From the NCBI GenBank assembly GCA_022568115.1, contig JADFFP010000009.1, positions 1 through 12,276 on the forward strand: a DNA stretch of 12,276 bases, given 5' to 3'. The notes under the pieces were generated by a model, which was given only the letters and a program-made list of their open reading frames with translations, ran no database searches and was not told the origin of the DNA. Positions 1 to 6,702 of the stretch are shown in pieces. The stretch's first letter is position 1, and every line of letters begins with the position of its first letter. The translations under genes and the position numbers were made by a program. This DNA comes from Pseudomonadota bacterium. Lineage in GTDB: Bacteria; Pseudomonadota; Alphaproteobacteria; Sphingomonadales; SMXR01.

Positions 1-6
1 TAGACA

Positions 7-34
7 TAAATATCGCTGTCTTTTCTTTTGTCAA
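7..34 (-). promoter_or_regulatory. Possible promoter for a gene beyond the left edge
   Basis: On the minus strand a perfect TTGACA (29-34) is followed after 16 bases by TATTTA (7-12), an acceptable but weak -10. The gene it would serve lies outside the window. In many alphaproteobacteria lepB follows acpS, so that is the likely identity, but this is inference. An ATG at 5-7 falls inside the -10 and is therefore unlikely to be the start from this promoter. The rest of the 113-base tail behind acpS holds no gene or clear terminator that I can see. Confidence 0.25.
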
Positions 35-113
35 AGGTCCGGTCTTTCGGTTAGTTTACAGATCAAGGCGCTAAGCCCATTTATTAATTCCTGTCAACTT
101 AATGCCTGATTGA

Positions 114-521
114 TTAAACATCAACGGGATGCGCGGTTATCAGCACAATGGCCTGGGCCCAGGGATGATCGTCAGAAATTGTCAGGGCAATCCGGGCTTC
201 CATGCCATCCGGGGTTAACTCCTCAAGCTTCTTAAGCGCCCCGCCGGTTAATTCCATGGTCGGTTGGCCGGAAGGAAGGTTGATGACGCCGATCGACTTC
301 CAGTTGACGCCTTGGCGCATGCCGGTTCCAAGCGCCTTGGCGCACGCCTCCTTGGCGGCAAACCGCTTGGCGTAGGAGGCCGCCCGGTTAAGGCGTTTTT
401 CCGACTTGGCGATTTCCACCTCGGTATAGGTCCTCTCAATAAACCTTGGGCCCCAGCGTTCCAGCGTCTGCTCGATGCGGGAAATATTGATCATATCATT
501 GCCTAGGCCGATAACGTGCAT
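114..521 (-). CDS. acpS: Holo-[acyl-carrier-protein] synthase
   Basis: AcpS transfers 4'-phosphopantetheine from CoA to a serine of acyl carrier protein, activating it for fatty-acid synthesis in the cytoplasm. The 135-residue protein has the usual family length. It opens with the family motif [14 protein letters not shown], where D9 is the expected Mg2+ ligand. The second motif, [15 protein letters not shown] (about residues 53-67), supplies the second metal ligand, E58. The ATG at 519-521 lies 11 bases after the pdxJ stop, and no strong Shine-Dalgarno stands before it, so translation may be coupled to pdxJ. It is the last gene of the rsh-pyrE-DUF2062-pdxJ-acpS run. The pdxJ-acpS pairing is widespread in Proteobacteria. 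Confidence 0.96.
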   Translation of the reverse strand: MHVIGLGNDMINISRIEQTLERWGPRFIERTYTEVEIAKSEKRLNRAASYAKRFAAKEACAKALGTGMRQGVNWKSIGVINLPSGQPTMELTGGALKKLEELTPDGMEARIALTISDDHPWAQAIVLITAHPVDV

Positions 522-532
522 GGGGATTACTT

Positions 533-1297
533 TCAGGCGGTTTTCAAGTCTTTGTTTTCCGTGGTTTCGGCAGGGGCCTGATCCATCAGCTGGCGCATAC
601 GGCGGATGCTGGCTTCAAAGCCGCAAAAAATGGCTTCGCCGACCAGGAAGTGGCCGATATTCAACTCCATCACCTCCGGGATTGCGGCAACCGGTTTGAC
701 GGTTTCAAAACTCAGTCCATGCCCGGCATGAATTTCAAGGCCCAATGAGGCCCCCAGCCGGGCCGCCTTGTGCAAGGCGCCAAGCTCTTCATCCCGGGCC
801 TTGCCGGAGGTTTCGCAATAACGCCCGGTATGAAGCTCAATCACATCGGCGCCAATCTCAGCCGCCGCCTTCACTTGTGCCGGATCAGGATCAATAAAAA
901 GGCTGACCCGGATCCCCTTTTCCCTGAGGGCGCCAATATAAGCATGCAGATGCGCTTTGGCGCCTTTTACATCGAGACCGCCTTCGGTGGTCACTTCCTC
1001 ACGTTTTTCCGGAACGATGCAGCAGGCATGGGGGACATGGGCTAGCGCAATGTCGAGCATTTCACCGGTCGCCGCAATCTCCAGGTTGAGCGGCAGCGGC
1101 ACTTCTTTTGCCAGCCGCTTGATGTCGTGATCGGAAATGTGCCGGCGGTCTTCACGCAGGTGGGCGGTGATGCCGTCAGCGCCTGCTTGCGCCGCCATGA
1201 TCGCGGCCCGGACCGGATCCGGATGGTGACCGCCGCGGGCGTTGCGGATCGTCGCCACATGGTCGATATTGATCCCAAGTCTAAGATGTCTGGTCAT
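533..1297 (-). CDS. pdxJ: Pyridoxine 5'-phosphate synthase
   Basis: PdxJ condenses 1-deoxy-D-xylulose 5-phosphate with 3-amino-2-oxopropyl phosphate to pyridoxine 5'-phosphate, the ring-closing step of DXP-dependent vitamin B6 synthesis. The frame is open back to 1348, but homology starts at [20 protein letters not shown], so I take the ATG at 1295-1297. This gives 254 residues, close to the family norm, and discards 17 non-homologous residues. Visible hallmarks are [14 protein letters not shown] (10-23), the phosphate/active-site loop HLREDRRH (46-53), the catalytic glutamate in [10 protein letters not shown] (E73), FIDPDP and EIHAGHGL. The start overlaps the end of the upstream DUF2062 gene by 17 bases, suggesting translational coupling. 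Only a weak AGG precedes the ATG. Confidence 0.96.
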   Translation of the reverse strand: MTRHLRLGINIDHVATIRNARGGHHPDPVRAAIMAAQAGADGITAHLREDRRHISDHDIKRLAKEVPLPLNLEIAATGEMLDIALAHVPHACCIVPEKREEVTTEGGLDVKGAKAHLHAYIGALREKGIRVSLFIDPDPAQVKAAAEIGADVIELHTGRYCETSGKARDEELGALHKAARLGASLGLEIHAGHGLSFETVKPVAAIPEVMELNIGHFLVGEAIFCGFEASIRRMRQLMDQAPAETTENKDLKTA

Positions 1298-1838
1298 TTT
1301 TTTGCCTGTTGCGGGTTCTGGTTTTTCTTTTCTGTTTTTTGGCCTCAACCAGTTTCCAGACCGGGAAATAAACCGCGATCCACACCAATATCATATAGGG
1401 AATTGATCCCAAAAGCAAAGGCGCCAGAACCGGTTTCAGGGTTTGGTAGGGGTTTTCAAATATATTGAAATCCTTCAAAAACTGGATGATGTCGATGCTC
1501 GCCTCACCGCCCAGCAATATCACCCCGGTTTTATAGGTGGCCAGCCAGATCAGCGGAAAGGTCCAGGGATTGCCAATCAGGGTGCCGATCGCCGCCGCCA
1601 CGACATTGGCGCGAACCGCCCAGGCGATGCCCATCGACAACGCCAGATGCAGACCGATCAGAGGGGTAAATGAGATCGCCGCCCCGAACGCCAGCCCGGC
1701 GGCGATGCTGGAGGATGAATCGGAGATTCGCGCCACCCGGTGGCCCAGATATTGCGCCATCCGGGACCAACCAGCGGTCGGCCACAGCCACTCCTTCATG
1801 TGATGGTGCCAACGAAGCGGTGTGCGGCGCTTGAACAT
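1281..1838 (-). CDS. DUF2062 domain membrane protein
   Basis: This 185-residue inner-membrane protein of unknown function matches the DUF2062 pattern. It has a basic N-terminus (MFKRRTPLRW), then a small- and hydrophobic-residue stretch SSIAAGLAFGAAISFTPLIG (about 43-62) leading into GLHLALSMGIAWAV. The signature TLIGNPWTFP (86-95) and a last membrane segment near 141-164 follow. The C-terminal 25 residues are strongly basic and probably cytoplasmic. It sits between pyrE (19 bases upstream) and pdxJ (17-base overlap), a placement seen in other alphaproteobacteria, but the context does not reveal its job. The Shine-Dalgarno is poor: AAGGTGA lies about 13 bases before ATG. An internal Met14 is an alternative start. 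Confidence 0.85.
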   Translation of the reverse strand: MFKRRTPLRWHHHMKEWLWPTAGWSRMAQYLGHRVARISDSSSSIAAGLAFGAAISFTPLIGLHLALSMGIAWAVRANVVAAAIGTLIGNPWTFPLIWLATYKTGVILLGGEASIDIIQFLKDFNIFENPYQTLKPVLAPLLLGSIPYMILVWIAVYFPVWKLVEAKKQKRKTRTRNRQKNDQTS

Positions 1839-1857
1839 GGTGCTTAAGAATTCACCT

Positions 1858-2445
1858 TTATTTTTTCAAATTACGGCTGCCGGGTTTGACGGCTGGAATG
1901 GCCTTGAGGGCGTCCGGCAGGTCTTCTTCCCGGTAGGCCGGAACATCCAGCTGCAGCAAAGAGACCAAAGGGGCCCCGAGATCGGCCTTGCCGCCAGAGC
2001 GGTTGACCAGCGACGCGGCGCCAACCACATCGCCGCCGGCGGTTCGGATGCATTCGATACATTCACGCGCTGAGCGGCCGGTGGTGATCACATCCTCGAC
2101 CATCAGCACCCGGGCCCCTGGCGCGATTTCAAAGCCGCGGCGCAGCAGGATTTCGCCCTGGACCCGTTCGGTAAAAATTCCCTCGACACCCAGCTGGCGG
2201 GCCATTTCATAACCAACCACCACCCCGCCCAGGGCTGGCGAGACCACCAGTTCGACATCCCCGGTGATTTCGTCCCTGACCATTTTGGCCAGCGCCTTAC
2301 ACAACAGCGCGGCCCGCCCAGGATTTTGCAGCACCCTGGCGCATTGCCAATAGACCGGGCTGTGGAGACCGGATGACAGCAGAAAATGAACCTCCAGAAG
2401 TGCCCCGGCCTGCCGGAAATGGTCCAGTATCTGTTCCTGATTCAT
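1858..2445 (-). CDS. pyrE: Orotate phosphoribosyltransferase
   Basis: PyrE makes orotidine 5'-monophosphate from orotate and PRPP in de novo pyrimidine synthesis. The 195-residue protein carries the PRPP-binding motif VLMVEDVITTGRS (113-125), with the acidic pair ED. It also has the family segments FLLSSGLHS (21-29), SPALGGVVVGYE (69-80) and FTER (91-94). The ATG at 2443-2445 lies 11 bases after the rsh stop. The Shine-Dalgarno AGGA overlaps that stop codon (TAGGA), so translation is probably coupled to rsh. It is transcribed with rsh, DUF2062, pdxJ and acpS on the minus strand. The assignment is firm. Other phosphoribosyltransferases share the PRPP motif, but the N-terminal region is of PyrE type. 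Confidence 0.95.
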   Translation of the reverse strand: MNQEQILDHFRQAGALLEVHFLLSSGLHSPVYWQCARVLQNPGRAALLCKALAKMVRDEITGDVELVVSPALGGVVVGYEMARQLGVEGIFTERVQGEILLRRGFEIAPGARVLMVEDVITTGRSARECIECIRTAGGDVVGAASLVNRSGGKADLGAPLVSLLQLDVPAYREEDLPDALKAIPAVKPGSRNLKK

Positions 2446-2456
2446 AAAATTCAGTC

Positions 2457-4634
2457 CTATTCCGTGCCCCGCACCCGGGTCGCGGCGCTGACCACGTTCA
2501 GGGTCCTCAAAGCGGTGATAATCACGGTCAAATGTTTCACATCACGGACCTCGATATCGACCAGCATGGTAAAAAATTCAGGGTCGCGGCTGACTATTTT
2601 CAGGTTTGATATATTGGCGTCATGTTTTGCCACAACGGTGGCAATGTTGGCCAGCACACCGGCCTCGTTGACCACCACCAGGCTGATCCGGCCTGCCCAG
2701 AAACCGGGCTTTTCACTTTTGGACTGCCACGACAGATCAATCCAGTTCTCCTCATCCCCGATCAGGTGCTCGAGGGTTTCACAGTCGATGGTGTGGGCAA
2801 TCACCCCCTTGCCCTTTTCCACCACACCGACAATCCGGTCCCCGGGCAAGGGGTGGCAGCAATCCGCCAGATGGAGCGCCATCCCCGGGGTCAAACCCTT
2901 GATCGAAATCGCTGCATCGGGATCTGAGGGCTGTTCGGCCCATTTCCGGGCCGGGCCGCCCTTTTTGGCGGCGCGGCGGAAACTCATCCCGGGAAAAATT
3001 ACCTCCATCGCCTGACGCGCGGCCAGAATTCCCTTGCCGACGTCCTCATAAACGTCCTCGACCTTATCCAGATGCAGTTTAGCCAGCGCCTGCTTGACGG
3101 CTTTTTCCGAGAATTCCATGTTTTCCCGCCGGGAGGCCTTTTCCAGGATGGTTTTGCCCAGTTTGATATATTCGGCCTGGGCCTGGCGGCGAATGTAACG
3201 CTTAATCGCCGAACGCGCCTTACCGGTAATCACAAACCCTTCCCAGCGCGGGGACGGATGCTGGGCCTTGGAGCGCAGAATTTCCACCTGGTCGCCGTTC
3301 TCCAGCTGATGGCGCAGCGGCACGTGGCGGCCGTTGACCTTGCCCCCGACACAGGTGTCGCCTACCGCGGTATGGACCGCGTAAGCAAAATCCACGATCG
3401 TTGAGCCACGCGGCAGCGGCAGCAGATCCCCCTTCGGGGTAAAGCAAAACACCTGATCCTGGAACATTTCCATCTTGGTGTGTTCCAGAAATTCCTCAGG
3501 CGTGGTCGCCAGTTCCAGAATTTCCAAAAGTTCCTGCAGCCATTTGTACTGGATGCCGTCCTTTTCGCTTGAGCCTTGTTTGTAGCTCCAATGGGCGGCC
3601 ACGCCTTTCTCGGCAATTTCATGCATTGTTTCGGTTCTGATCTGGATCTCGATACGGTAATTGTCCGGCCCGATGACGGCGGTGTGGATCGACTGGTAGC
3701 CGTTTTGCTTGGTGGTGGAAATATAGTCATCAAAAGTACCCGGAACCATCGACCAGCTTTGATGAATAATGCCCAGCGCCTTGTAGCAATCGGCCACTTC
3801 ATCAACGATCACCCTGAATGCAATCACGTCCGAGAGCTGTTCAAAGCCCAAATGATTGCGTTCCATTTTCATCCAGATCGAATAGGGGGTTTTTTCACGG
3901 CCGAAAACCGTCGACTTGATGCCGTTCTTTTTCAGAACCCGCTTGATTTTGGCGGCGATCGATTTGGATATGTTGCCGCCCTTTTTCTTCAGGTAGGTGA
4001 GGCGCTGGTTGATCGATTCATAGGCCTCGGACTGGAGTTCGCGAAAGGCGATGTCCTCCAGCTCGTCCTTCATTTTGCGCATGCCGATGCGTTCGGCCAA
4101 AGGAGCATAAATCTCCATCGTCTCGAGCGCGATGCGGCGGCGTTTTTCGGGTGAGGTGATGTGATGCAACGTGCGCATATTATGAAGCCGGTCCGCCAGT
4201 TTCACCAGCAGCACCCGGATATCGTTGGACATGGCCAGCAGAAATTTACGGAAGTTTTCAGCTTCACGCACGCTCTCGGTGGGCAGTTCAATCCGCGACA
4301 GTTTGGTCACCCCGTCGACCAGCCGGGCGATCTGCTTGCCGAACGTCTCTTCAATTTCCTCTAACGTGGAAAGCGTATCCTCAACCGTATCGTGCAGCAG
4401 CCCGGTGACAATAGTGTCGCTATCCAGGTGCATTTCGGTTAGGATTTCGGCGACTTCCAGCGGGTGCATGAAATACGGGTCGCCGGAAGCCCGGGTCTGC
4501 TCGCTGTGGGCCTGTTCGGAATAATCGTAGGCCTTGGTGATCAGGGACTCGTTGACCTGCGGGTCGTATTCCCTAACCCTCTCAACCAGTTGCGCCTGTT
4601 TTTTCAACGGCCAGATTCGCATTTTTTTCAGCAC
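2457..4634 (-). CDS. rsh: Bifunctional (p)ppGpp synthetase/hydrolase (RelA/SpoT homologue)
   Basis: This enzyme makes and degrades the alarmone (p)ppGpp, which governs the stringent response. The 725 residues hold the full long-RSH layout. The N-terminal HD hydrolase domain has H57, H81-D82 in LLHDTVEDT, and D148 in KLADRLHNMR, all consistent with an active hydrolase. The synthetase domain has FEQLSDVIAFRV (D269 as likely Mg2+ ligand), NGYQSIHT (311-318) and EIQIRT (329-334). A TGS domain (about 393-453) follows, then a conserved Cys/His region with DCCHPLPGD (591-599) and a C-terminal ACT domain (about 647-722). I chose the GTG start at 4632-4634, with weak upstream GGA. An ATG four codons later at 4620-4622 is the alternative. 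It has its own promoter-like site behind the rpoZ terminator and heads the run to acpS. Confidence 0.96.
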   Translation of the reverse strand: MLKKMRIWPLKKQAQLVERVREYDPQVNESLITKAYDYSEQAHSEQTRASGDPYFMHPLEVAEILTEMHLDSDTIVTGLLHDTVEDTLSTLEEIEETFGKQIARLVDGVTKLSRIELPTESVREAENFRKFLLAMSNDIRVLLVKLADRLHNMRTLHHITSPEKRRRIALETMEIYAPLAERIGMRKMKDELEDIAFRELQSEAYESINQRLTYLKKKGGNISKSIAAKIKRVLKKNGIKSTVFGREKTPYSIWMKMERNHLGFEQLSDVIAFRVIVDEVADCYKALGIIHQSWSMVPGTFDDYISTTKQNGYQSIHTAVIGPDNYRIEIQIRTETMHEIAEKGVAAHWSYKQGSSEKDGIQYKWLQELLEILELATTPEEFLEHTKMEMFQDQVFCFTPKGDLLPLPRGSTIVDFAYAVHTAVGDTCVGGKVNGRHVPLRHQLENGDQVEILRSKAQHPSPRWEGFVITGKARSAIKRYIRRQAQAEYIKLGKTILEKASRRENMEFSEKAVKQALAKLHLDKVEDVYEDVGKGILAARQAMEVIFPGMSFRRAAKKGGPARKWAEQPSDPDAAISIKGLTPGMALHLADCCHPLPGDRIVGVVEKGKGVIAHTIDCETLEHLIGDEENWIDLSWQSKSEKPGFWAGRISLVVVNEAGVLANIATVVAKHDANISNLKIVSRDPEFFTMLVDIEVRDVKHLTVIITALRTLNVVSAATRVRGTE

Positions 4635-4659
4635 CAGTTATCCATATTGTGAACGTCGA

Positions 4660-4690
4660 TATATAGATATAAGCCGGTTTCGGCTGTCAA
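4660..4690 (-). promoter_or_regulatory. Candidate rsh promoter
   Basis: On the minus strand a perfect TTGACA (4685-4690) stands between the rpoZ terminator and the rsh start. A TA-rich stretch downstream offers TCTATA at 17-base spacing (4662-4667) or TATATA at 19 bases (4660-4665). The spacer contains the small inverted repeat GCCG-AAAC-CGGC, which could be an operator or chance. Position supports transcription of rsh independent of rpoZ, but the -10 is not a clean match. Confidence 0.5.
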
Positions 4691-4695
4691 CAAAC

Positions 4696-4726
4696 AAAAA
4701 ACCCGGCAGGAACGCTGGCCGGGTTT
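4696..4726 (-). terminator. Rho-independent terminator behind rpoZ
   Basis: A 9-bp perfect stem, AAACCCGGC (4699-4707) with GCCGGGTTT (4718-4726), encloses a 10-base loop. On the minus strand it runs into a six-T tract, giving a classical intrinsic terminator 24 bases after the rpoZ stop. It separates rpoZ from the rsh operon. Confidence 0.85.
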
Positions 4727-4749
4727 CATTTTTCGCATTTTTGGCGGGA

Positions 4750-5145
4750 TTATTCGTCCTCGGGCTCGATAATATTGACATCCTTTTTTTGCTCAAGATT
4801 TTCCTTTTCCAGGTTGGCCTTCTGGATGTCTTTTTCCACGACTTCCGGGACCGCCTCGCCGGCGCCCTCCCGCGCGCTCATCAAAAGGTCGGGATTGTCC
4901 TCTTCCGGTTCGTCCATCTCAACCAGCTTTTGGATCGAATGGATGATATTTTCCTTCATTTCCCCTGGCAGAATCTTGTCTTCGGCAATTTCCCTTAAGG
5001 AAACGACCGGGTTTTTGTCGTTGTCGCGATCCACCAAAAGCGCCTCGCCGGAGGAAATCTGGCGCGAACGCTGGCCGGCATAAAGCACCAGGTCAAACCG
5101 GTTGGTAACTTTCGTGATGCAGTCTTCCACAGTGACGCGGGCCAT
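4750..5145 (-). CDS. rpoZ: RNA polymerase omega subunit
   Basis: Omega binds the beta' subunit, helps assemble core RNA polymerase, and in proteobacteria contributes to a ppGpp-binding site at its interface with beta'. The 131-residue protein begins [20 protein letters not shown], the typical alphaproteobacterial omega start. It continues with [15 protein letters not shown] and a segment around [14 protein letters not shown]. The C-terminal half is highly acidic with alternating basic residues and probably flexible, as in alphaproteobacterial omegas longer than the E. coli protein. AGGAG precedes the ATG by a normal distance. A promoter-like site lies upstream and a terminator downstream, so it can be expressed alone. 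Its position beside rsh is a conserved pairing of a (p)ppGpp enzyme with a (p)ppGpp-responsive polymerase subunit. Confidence 0.95.
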   Translation of the reverse strand: MARVTVEDCITKVTNRFDLVLYAGQRSRQISSGEALLVDRDNDKNPVVSLREIAEDKILPGEMKENIIHSIQKLVEMDEPEEDNPDLLMSAREGAGEAVPEVVEKDIQKANLEKENLEQKKDVNIIEPEDE

Positions 5146-5192
5146 TTCTCTAATCTCCTTGAAATAAAGACCTTTTTGATCCAGACCGCAGG

Positions 5193-5221
5193 CTTATAAC
5201 TTCAGGGCGGGACGAAGTAAA
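5193..5221 (-). promoter_or_regulatory. Candidate rpoZ promoter
   Basis: On the minus strand TTTACT (5216-5221) and TATAAG (5193-5198, five of six to the -10 consensus) are separated by exactly 17 bases. Transcription would begin near 5186, giving a leader of about 40 bases before the rpoZ ATG. The site lies in the 89-base gap between folK and rpoZ. Confidence 0.5.
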
Positions 5222-5234
5222 GAATATTTTCTTC

Positions 5235-5729
5235 CTAGAGAAGGAGCGCTTTGCCCTCTTCGGGAAGCTCTGCCAGCAACTCCGCTGCGGTCTGGCCTGA
5301 GACCGGATGGCGCCACCCCGGGGCCAGGTCGTACAAAGGCTGCAGGACAAAATGGCGCAGGTGCATCCTCGGGTGGGGCAGCGCCAGACCCCCACTTCCG
5401 CCGGCCAGCACCCGGCCATTATAATCCAGCAAATCCAGGTCGATGATCCGGGCCTGGTTTTTAATTCTCCGGACGCGGCCCATTTCCTCCTCAACCGCGT
5501 GGAGTATCTCCAAAAGCTCCCCAGGGGTTAGCGGCGTCTCTATTTCCGCCACCGCGTTTACAAACCATGGCTGGTCCGAAGCGGGGACCGGCGCGCTTTT
5601 ATAAAAAGGGGAGACCCCTTGAACCTTAATGTCCTTTTGCCCGAGGGACTGCAGGGCTTTAAGTAAATTTTCATGGGCGGAGGCTCCGCCGGGGCCGGGC
5701 AAGTTTGCTCCAAGGCCGATTAATATCAC
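5235..5729 (-). CDS. folK: 2-amino-4-hydroxy-6-hydroxymethyldihydropteridine pyrophosphokinase
   Basis: FolK (HPPK) transfers pyrophosphate from ATP to 6-hydroxymethyl-7,8-dihydropterin in folate synthesis. The 164 residues match the family length. They begin MILIGLGANL, the nucleotide/pterin-fold strand, followed by SPFYKSAPVP (40-49) and QPWFVNAVAEIET. The Mg2+-binding signature is ARIIDLDLLDYNG, with D97 and D99 as the two metal ligands, and LPHPRMHLRHFVLQPL follows. Translation starts at GTG (5727-5729), because the nearby ATG at 5732-5734 is in another frame and stops at once. The Shine-Dalgarno GGGAAGGGA stands about 6 bases before the GTG. In alphaproteobacteria folK is commonly next to rpoZ/rsh. 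Its upstream side is occupied by the inverted-repeat element. Confidence 0.94.
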   Translation of the reverse strand: MILIGLGANLPGPGGASAHENLLKALQSLGQKDIKVQGVSPFYKSAPVPASDQPWFVNAVAEIETPLTPGELLEILHAVEEEMGRVRRIKNQARIIDLDLLDYNGRVLAGGSGGLALPHPRMHLRHFVLQPLYDLAPGWRHPVSGQTAAELLAELPEEGKALLL

Positions 5730-5774
5730 TGCATTTCCCTTCCCAAGACCGGTTGCACTTTGGCTACCGTTTCA

Positions 5775-5798
5775 TTAGGGTCCGAACCCAACTACCGA
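5775..5798 (+). repeat. Left terminal inverted repeat
   Basis: The 24 bases start TTAGGGTCCGAACCC and end TACCGA. They match the reverse complement of 6022-6045 at 22 of 24 positions. Within the repeat GGGTCCGAACCC is itself nearly palindromic. The outside flank (TTCA) is not repeated beyond the right end. Confidence 0.85.
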
Positions 5799-5844
5799 TG
5801 AGGGCTGTGCCGCAGCAAAAATCGGTCAGGATTAGGAGAAAACG

Positions 5845-6045
5845 GTGAAAAATAGCCATCTATTTGAGGCGATTTCGACGCCATCCTGCCCGATTTGGGC
5901 GCGGTCCAGTAAGGATTGGGCTGATGTCCCCGCAGAATACGTCAAGAATTTTCGCCGATACCCCATATCGCCGGCAATTATTTCCTGTTCTGCGGGGAAA
6001 TCAGCGCCAACACAGTTCCACTCGGTAATTGGGTTCAGACCCTAA
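5845..6045 (+). CDS. Possible 66-residue ORF inside the inverted-repeat element
   Basis: I do not recognise this protein. The frame starts at GTG (5845-5847), preceded at 6 bases by AGGAG (5834-5838), a good ribosome-binding site. It ends with TAA formed by the last three bases of the element, 9 bases before the glycosylase ATG. The predicted product is basic, with two cysteines in different parts, no signal peptide and no membrane segment. Its C-terminal half is encoded by the foldback arms and its last eight residues by the terminal repeat, as expected if the frame is an accident of structural DNA. It might be a remnant of a larger protein or an upstream leader frame coupled to the glycosylase. 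The ribosome site is the only evidence for translation. Confidence 0.25.
   Translation: MKNSHLFEAISTPSCPIWARSSKDWADVPAEYVKNFRRYPISPAIISCSAGKSAPTQFHSVIGFRP
5916..6010. repeat. Long imperfect foldback within the element
   Basis: Outer arms of 22 bases (5916-5937) and 23 bases (5988-6010) are inverted copies with one indel and one mismatch. They include a perfect 11-bp block, TCCCCGCAGAA with TTCTGCGGGGA. The intervening DNA continues the symmetry imperfectly to an apical stem, CGATA (5956-5960) with TATCG (5966-5970), around a CCCCA loop at the exact centre. A transcript of either strand could fold into a hairpin about 95 bases long. There is no T-run after it, so it is not a normal intrinsic terminator. 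Confidence 0.8.
6022..6045 (-). repeat. Right terminal inverted repeat
   Basis: The 24 bases read TCGGTAATTGGGTTCAGACC then CTAA, the reverse-complement partner of 5775-5798 with two C/T differences. The repeat ends two bases before the Shine-Dalgarno of the glycosylase gene. Confidence 0.85.
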
Positions 6046-6047
6046 AC

Positions 6048-6053
6048 GAGGTG
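6048..6053 (+). promoter_or_regulatory. Ribosome-binding site of the glycosylase gene at the element edge
   Basis: GAGGTG lies just outside the right terminal repeat. It is one base before ATG (6055) and four bases before an in-frame GTG (6058), so the GTG has the better spacing and may be the true start. The promoter for this gene must lie in the element or in the short folK-side flank. Confidence 0.5.
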
Positions 6054-6054
6054 G

Positions 6055-6693
6055 ATGGTGAATAAAAGCATAAATCCGCCCGGGGATTGCCCCCTGTGTC
6101 CCAGGCTTTGCGGCTTTCGCCAGGACAATCAAAAAACCTACCCTGATTTTTTCAACGCCCCGGTTCCCTCATTTGGCGATCCTGGCGCGGCGCTTTTGAT
6201 CGTCGGCCTGGCCCCCGGCCTGAAAGGGGCCAACCGCACCGGCCGCCCGTTTACCGGGGATTACGCCGGGGATCTTTTATATCCGACCCTCTTGAAATTC
6301 GGGTTTGCCGAAGGGGCGTACGGCGCCAGCCCGGACGACGGATTGACGCTGAAAGATACCCTGATCACCAATGCGGTGCGCTGTGTGCCGCCGGAGAATA
6401 AACCGGTTGGGGTGGAGATTAACACCTGCCGGCCTTTTTTGGTTAATCAGATCAAAGCGTTAGGGAATTTGAAAACCATCCTGGCGCTCGGCGGCATCGC
6501 CCACAGAAGTGTCGTAACTGCCTATCAAAAACGCCAGGTGGACTATCCCTTCGGCCATGCCAGCAACCATGACCTTGGGGGCGGGATAAGGCTGGTCGAC
6601 AGCTATCATTGCTCCCGCTACAACACCAACACCGGGCGCTTGACCACCGACATGTTTGAAAGTCTGTTTGCCAGTCTTCGTGAAACCATATAA
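6055..6693 (+). CDS. Family 5 uracil-DNA glycosylase (UDGb type, Fe-S)
   Basis: The enzyme removes uracil, and in this family often hypoxanthine and other deaminated bases, from DNA to start base-excision repair. The 212-residue protein has CPLC (C12, C15) plus C110 in NAVRC and C125, placed as the four ligands of the family's 4Fe-4S cluster. The family 5 active-site motif GLAPGLKGANRTGRPFTGD spans 51-69, and D69 is the likely catalytic acid. RCVPPENKP follows. Near the C-terminus SYHCSRYNTNTGRLT carries the motif-2 histidine, H185. Start is ATG 6055, or GTG 6058 with better ribosome-site spacing. It is followed after 9 bases by the cation efflux gene. It stands immediately downstream of the inverted-repeat element, which may have altered its expression. 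Confidence 0.92.
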   Translation: MVNKSINPPGDCPLCPRLCGFRQDNQKTYPDFFNAPVPSFGDPGAALLIVGLAPGLKGANRTGRPFTGDYAGDLLYPTLLKFGFAEGAYGASPDDGLTLKDTLITNAVRCVPPENKPVGVEINTCRPFLVNQIKALGNLKTILALGGIAHRSVVTAYQKRQVDYPFGHASNHDLGGGIRLVDSYHCSRYNTNTGRLTTDMFESLFASLRETI

Positions 6694-6702
6694 GGGTTTG
6701 CC

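Larger units (their letters stand above)
5775..6045. mobile_element. 271-bp element with 24-bp terminal inverted repeats (MITE- or REP-type)
   Basis: This stretch fills almost the whole 325-base gap between the divergent folK and uracil-DNA glycosylase genes. Its ends are 24-bp inverted repeats (5775-5798 and 6022-6045) that differ at two positions, both C/T transitions. Inside is a long imperfect foldback (5916-6010) and a possible 66-codon frame. No transposase is encoded and no target-site duplication is evident at the junctions, so it cannot be an autonomous transposon. Size and terminal symmetry suggest a non-autonomous miniature element or a REP/RAYT-associated repeat. The GGGTCTGAACCC-like core resembles termini seen near IS200-like REP transposases, but that is from memory and unverified. 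Without it the two genes would be only about 54 bases apart. Confidence 0.6.

Noticed and set aside
84..117. Three TTAA motifs at exact 15-base steps behind acpS, which suggest CtrA boxes.
   Set aside because: CtrA sites need TTAA with 7 bases between halves; here there are 11. The last copy is partly the acpS stop codon, and the DNA is AT-rich, so chance is likely.
1298..1348. N-terminal extension of pdxJ by 17 residues.
   Set aside because: The extra residues are basic and unlike PdxJ, and the DNA codes for the end of the DUF2062 gene in another frame. The ATG at 1295-1297 fits the family.
2386..3015. A 209-codon plus-strand frame opposite the end of rsh and the start of pyrE.
   Set aside because: Both minus-strand genes are certain here, and the plus frame has no ribosome site or family features.
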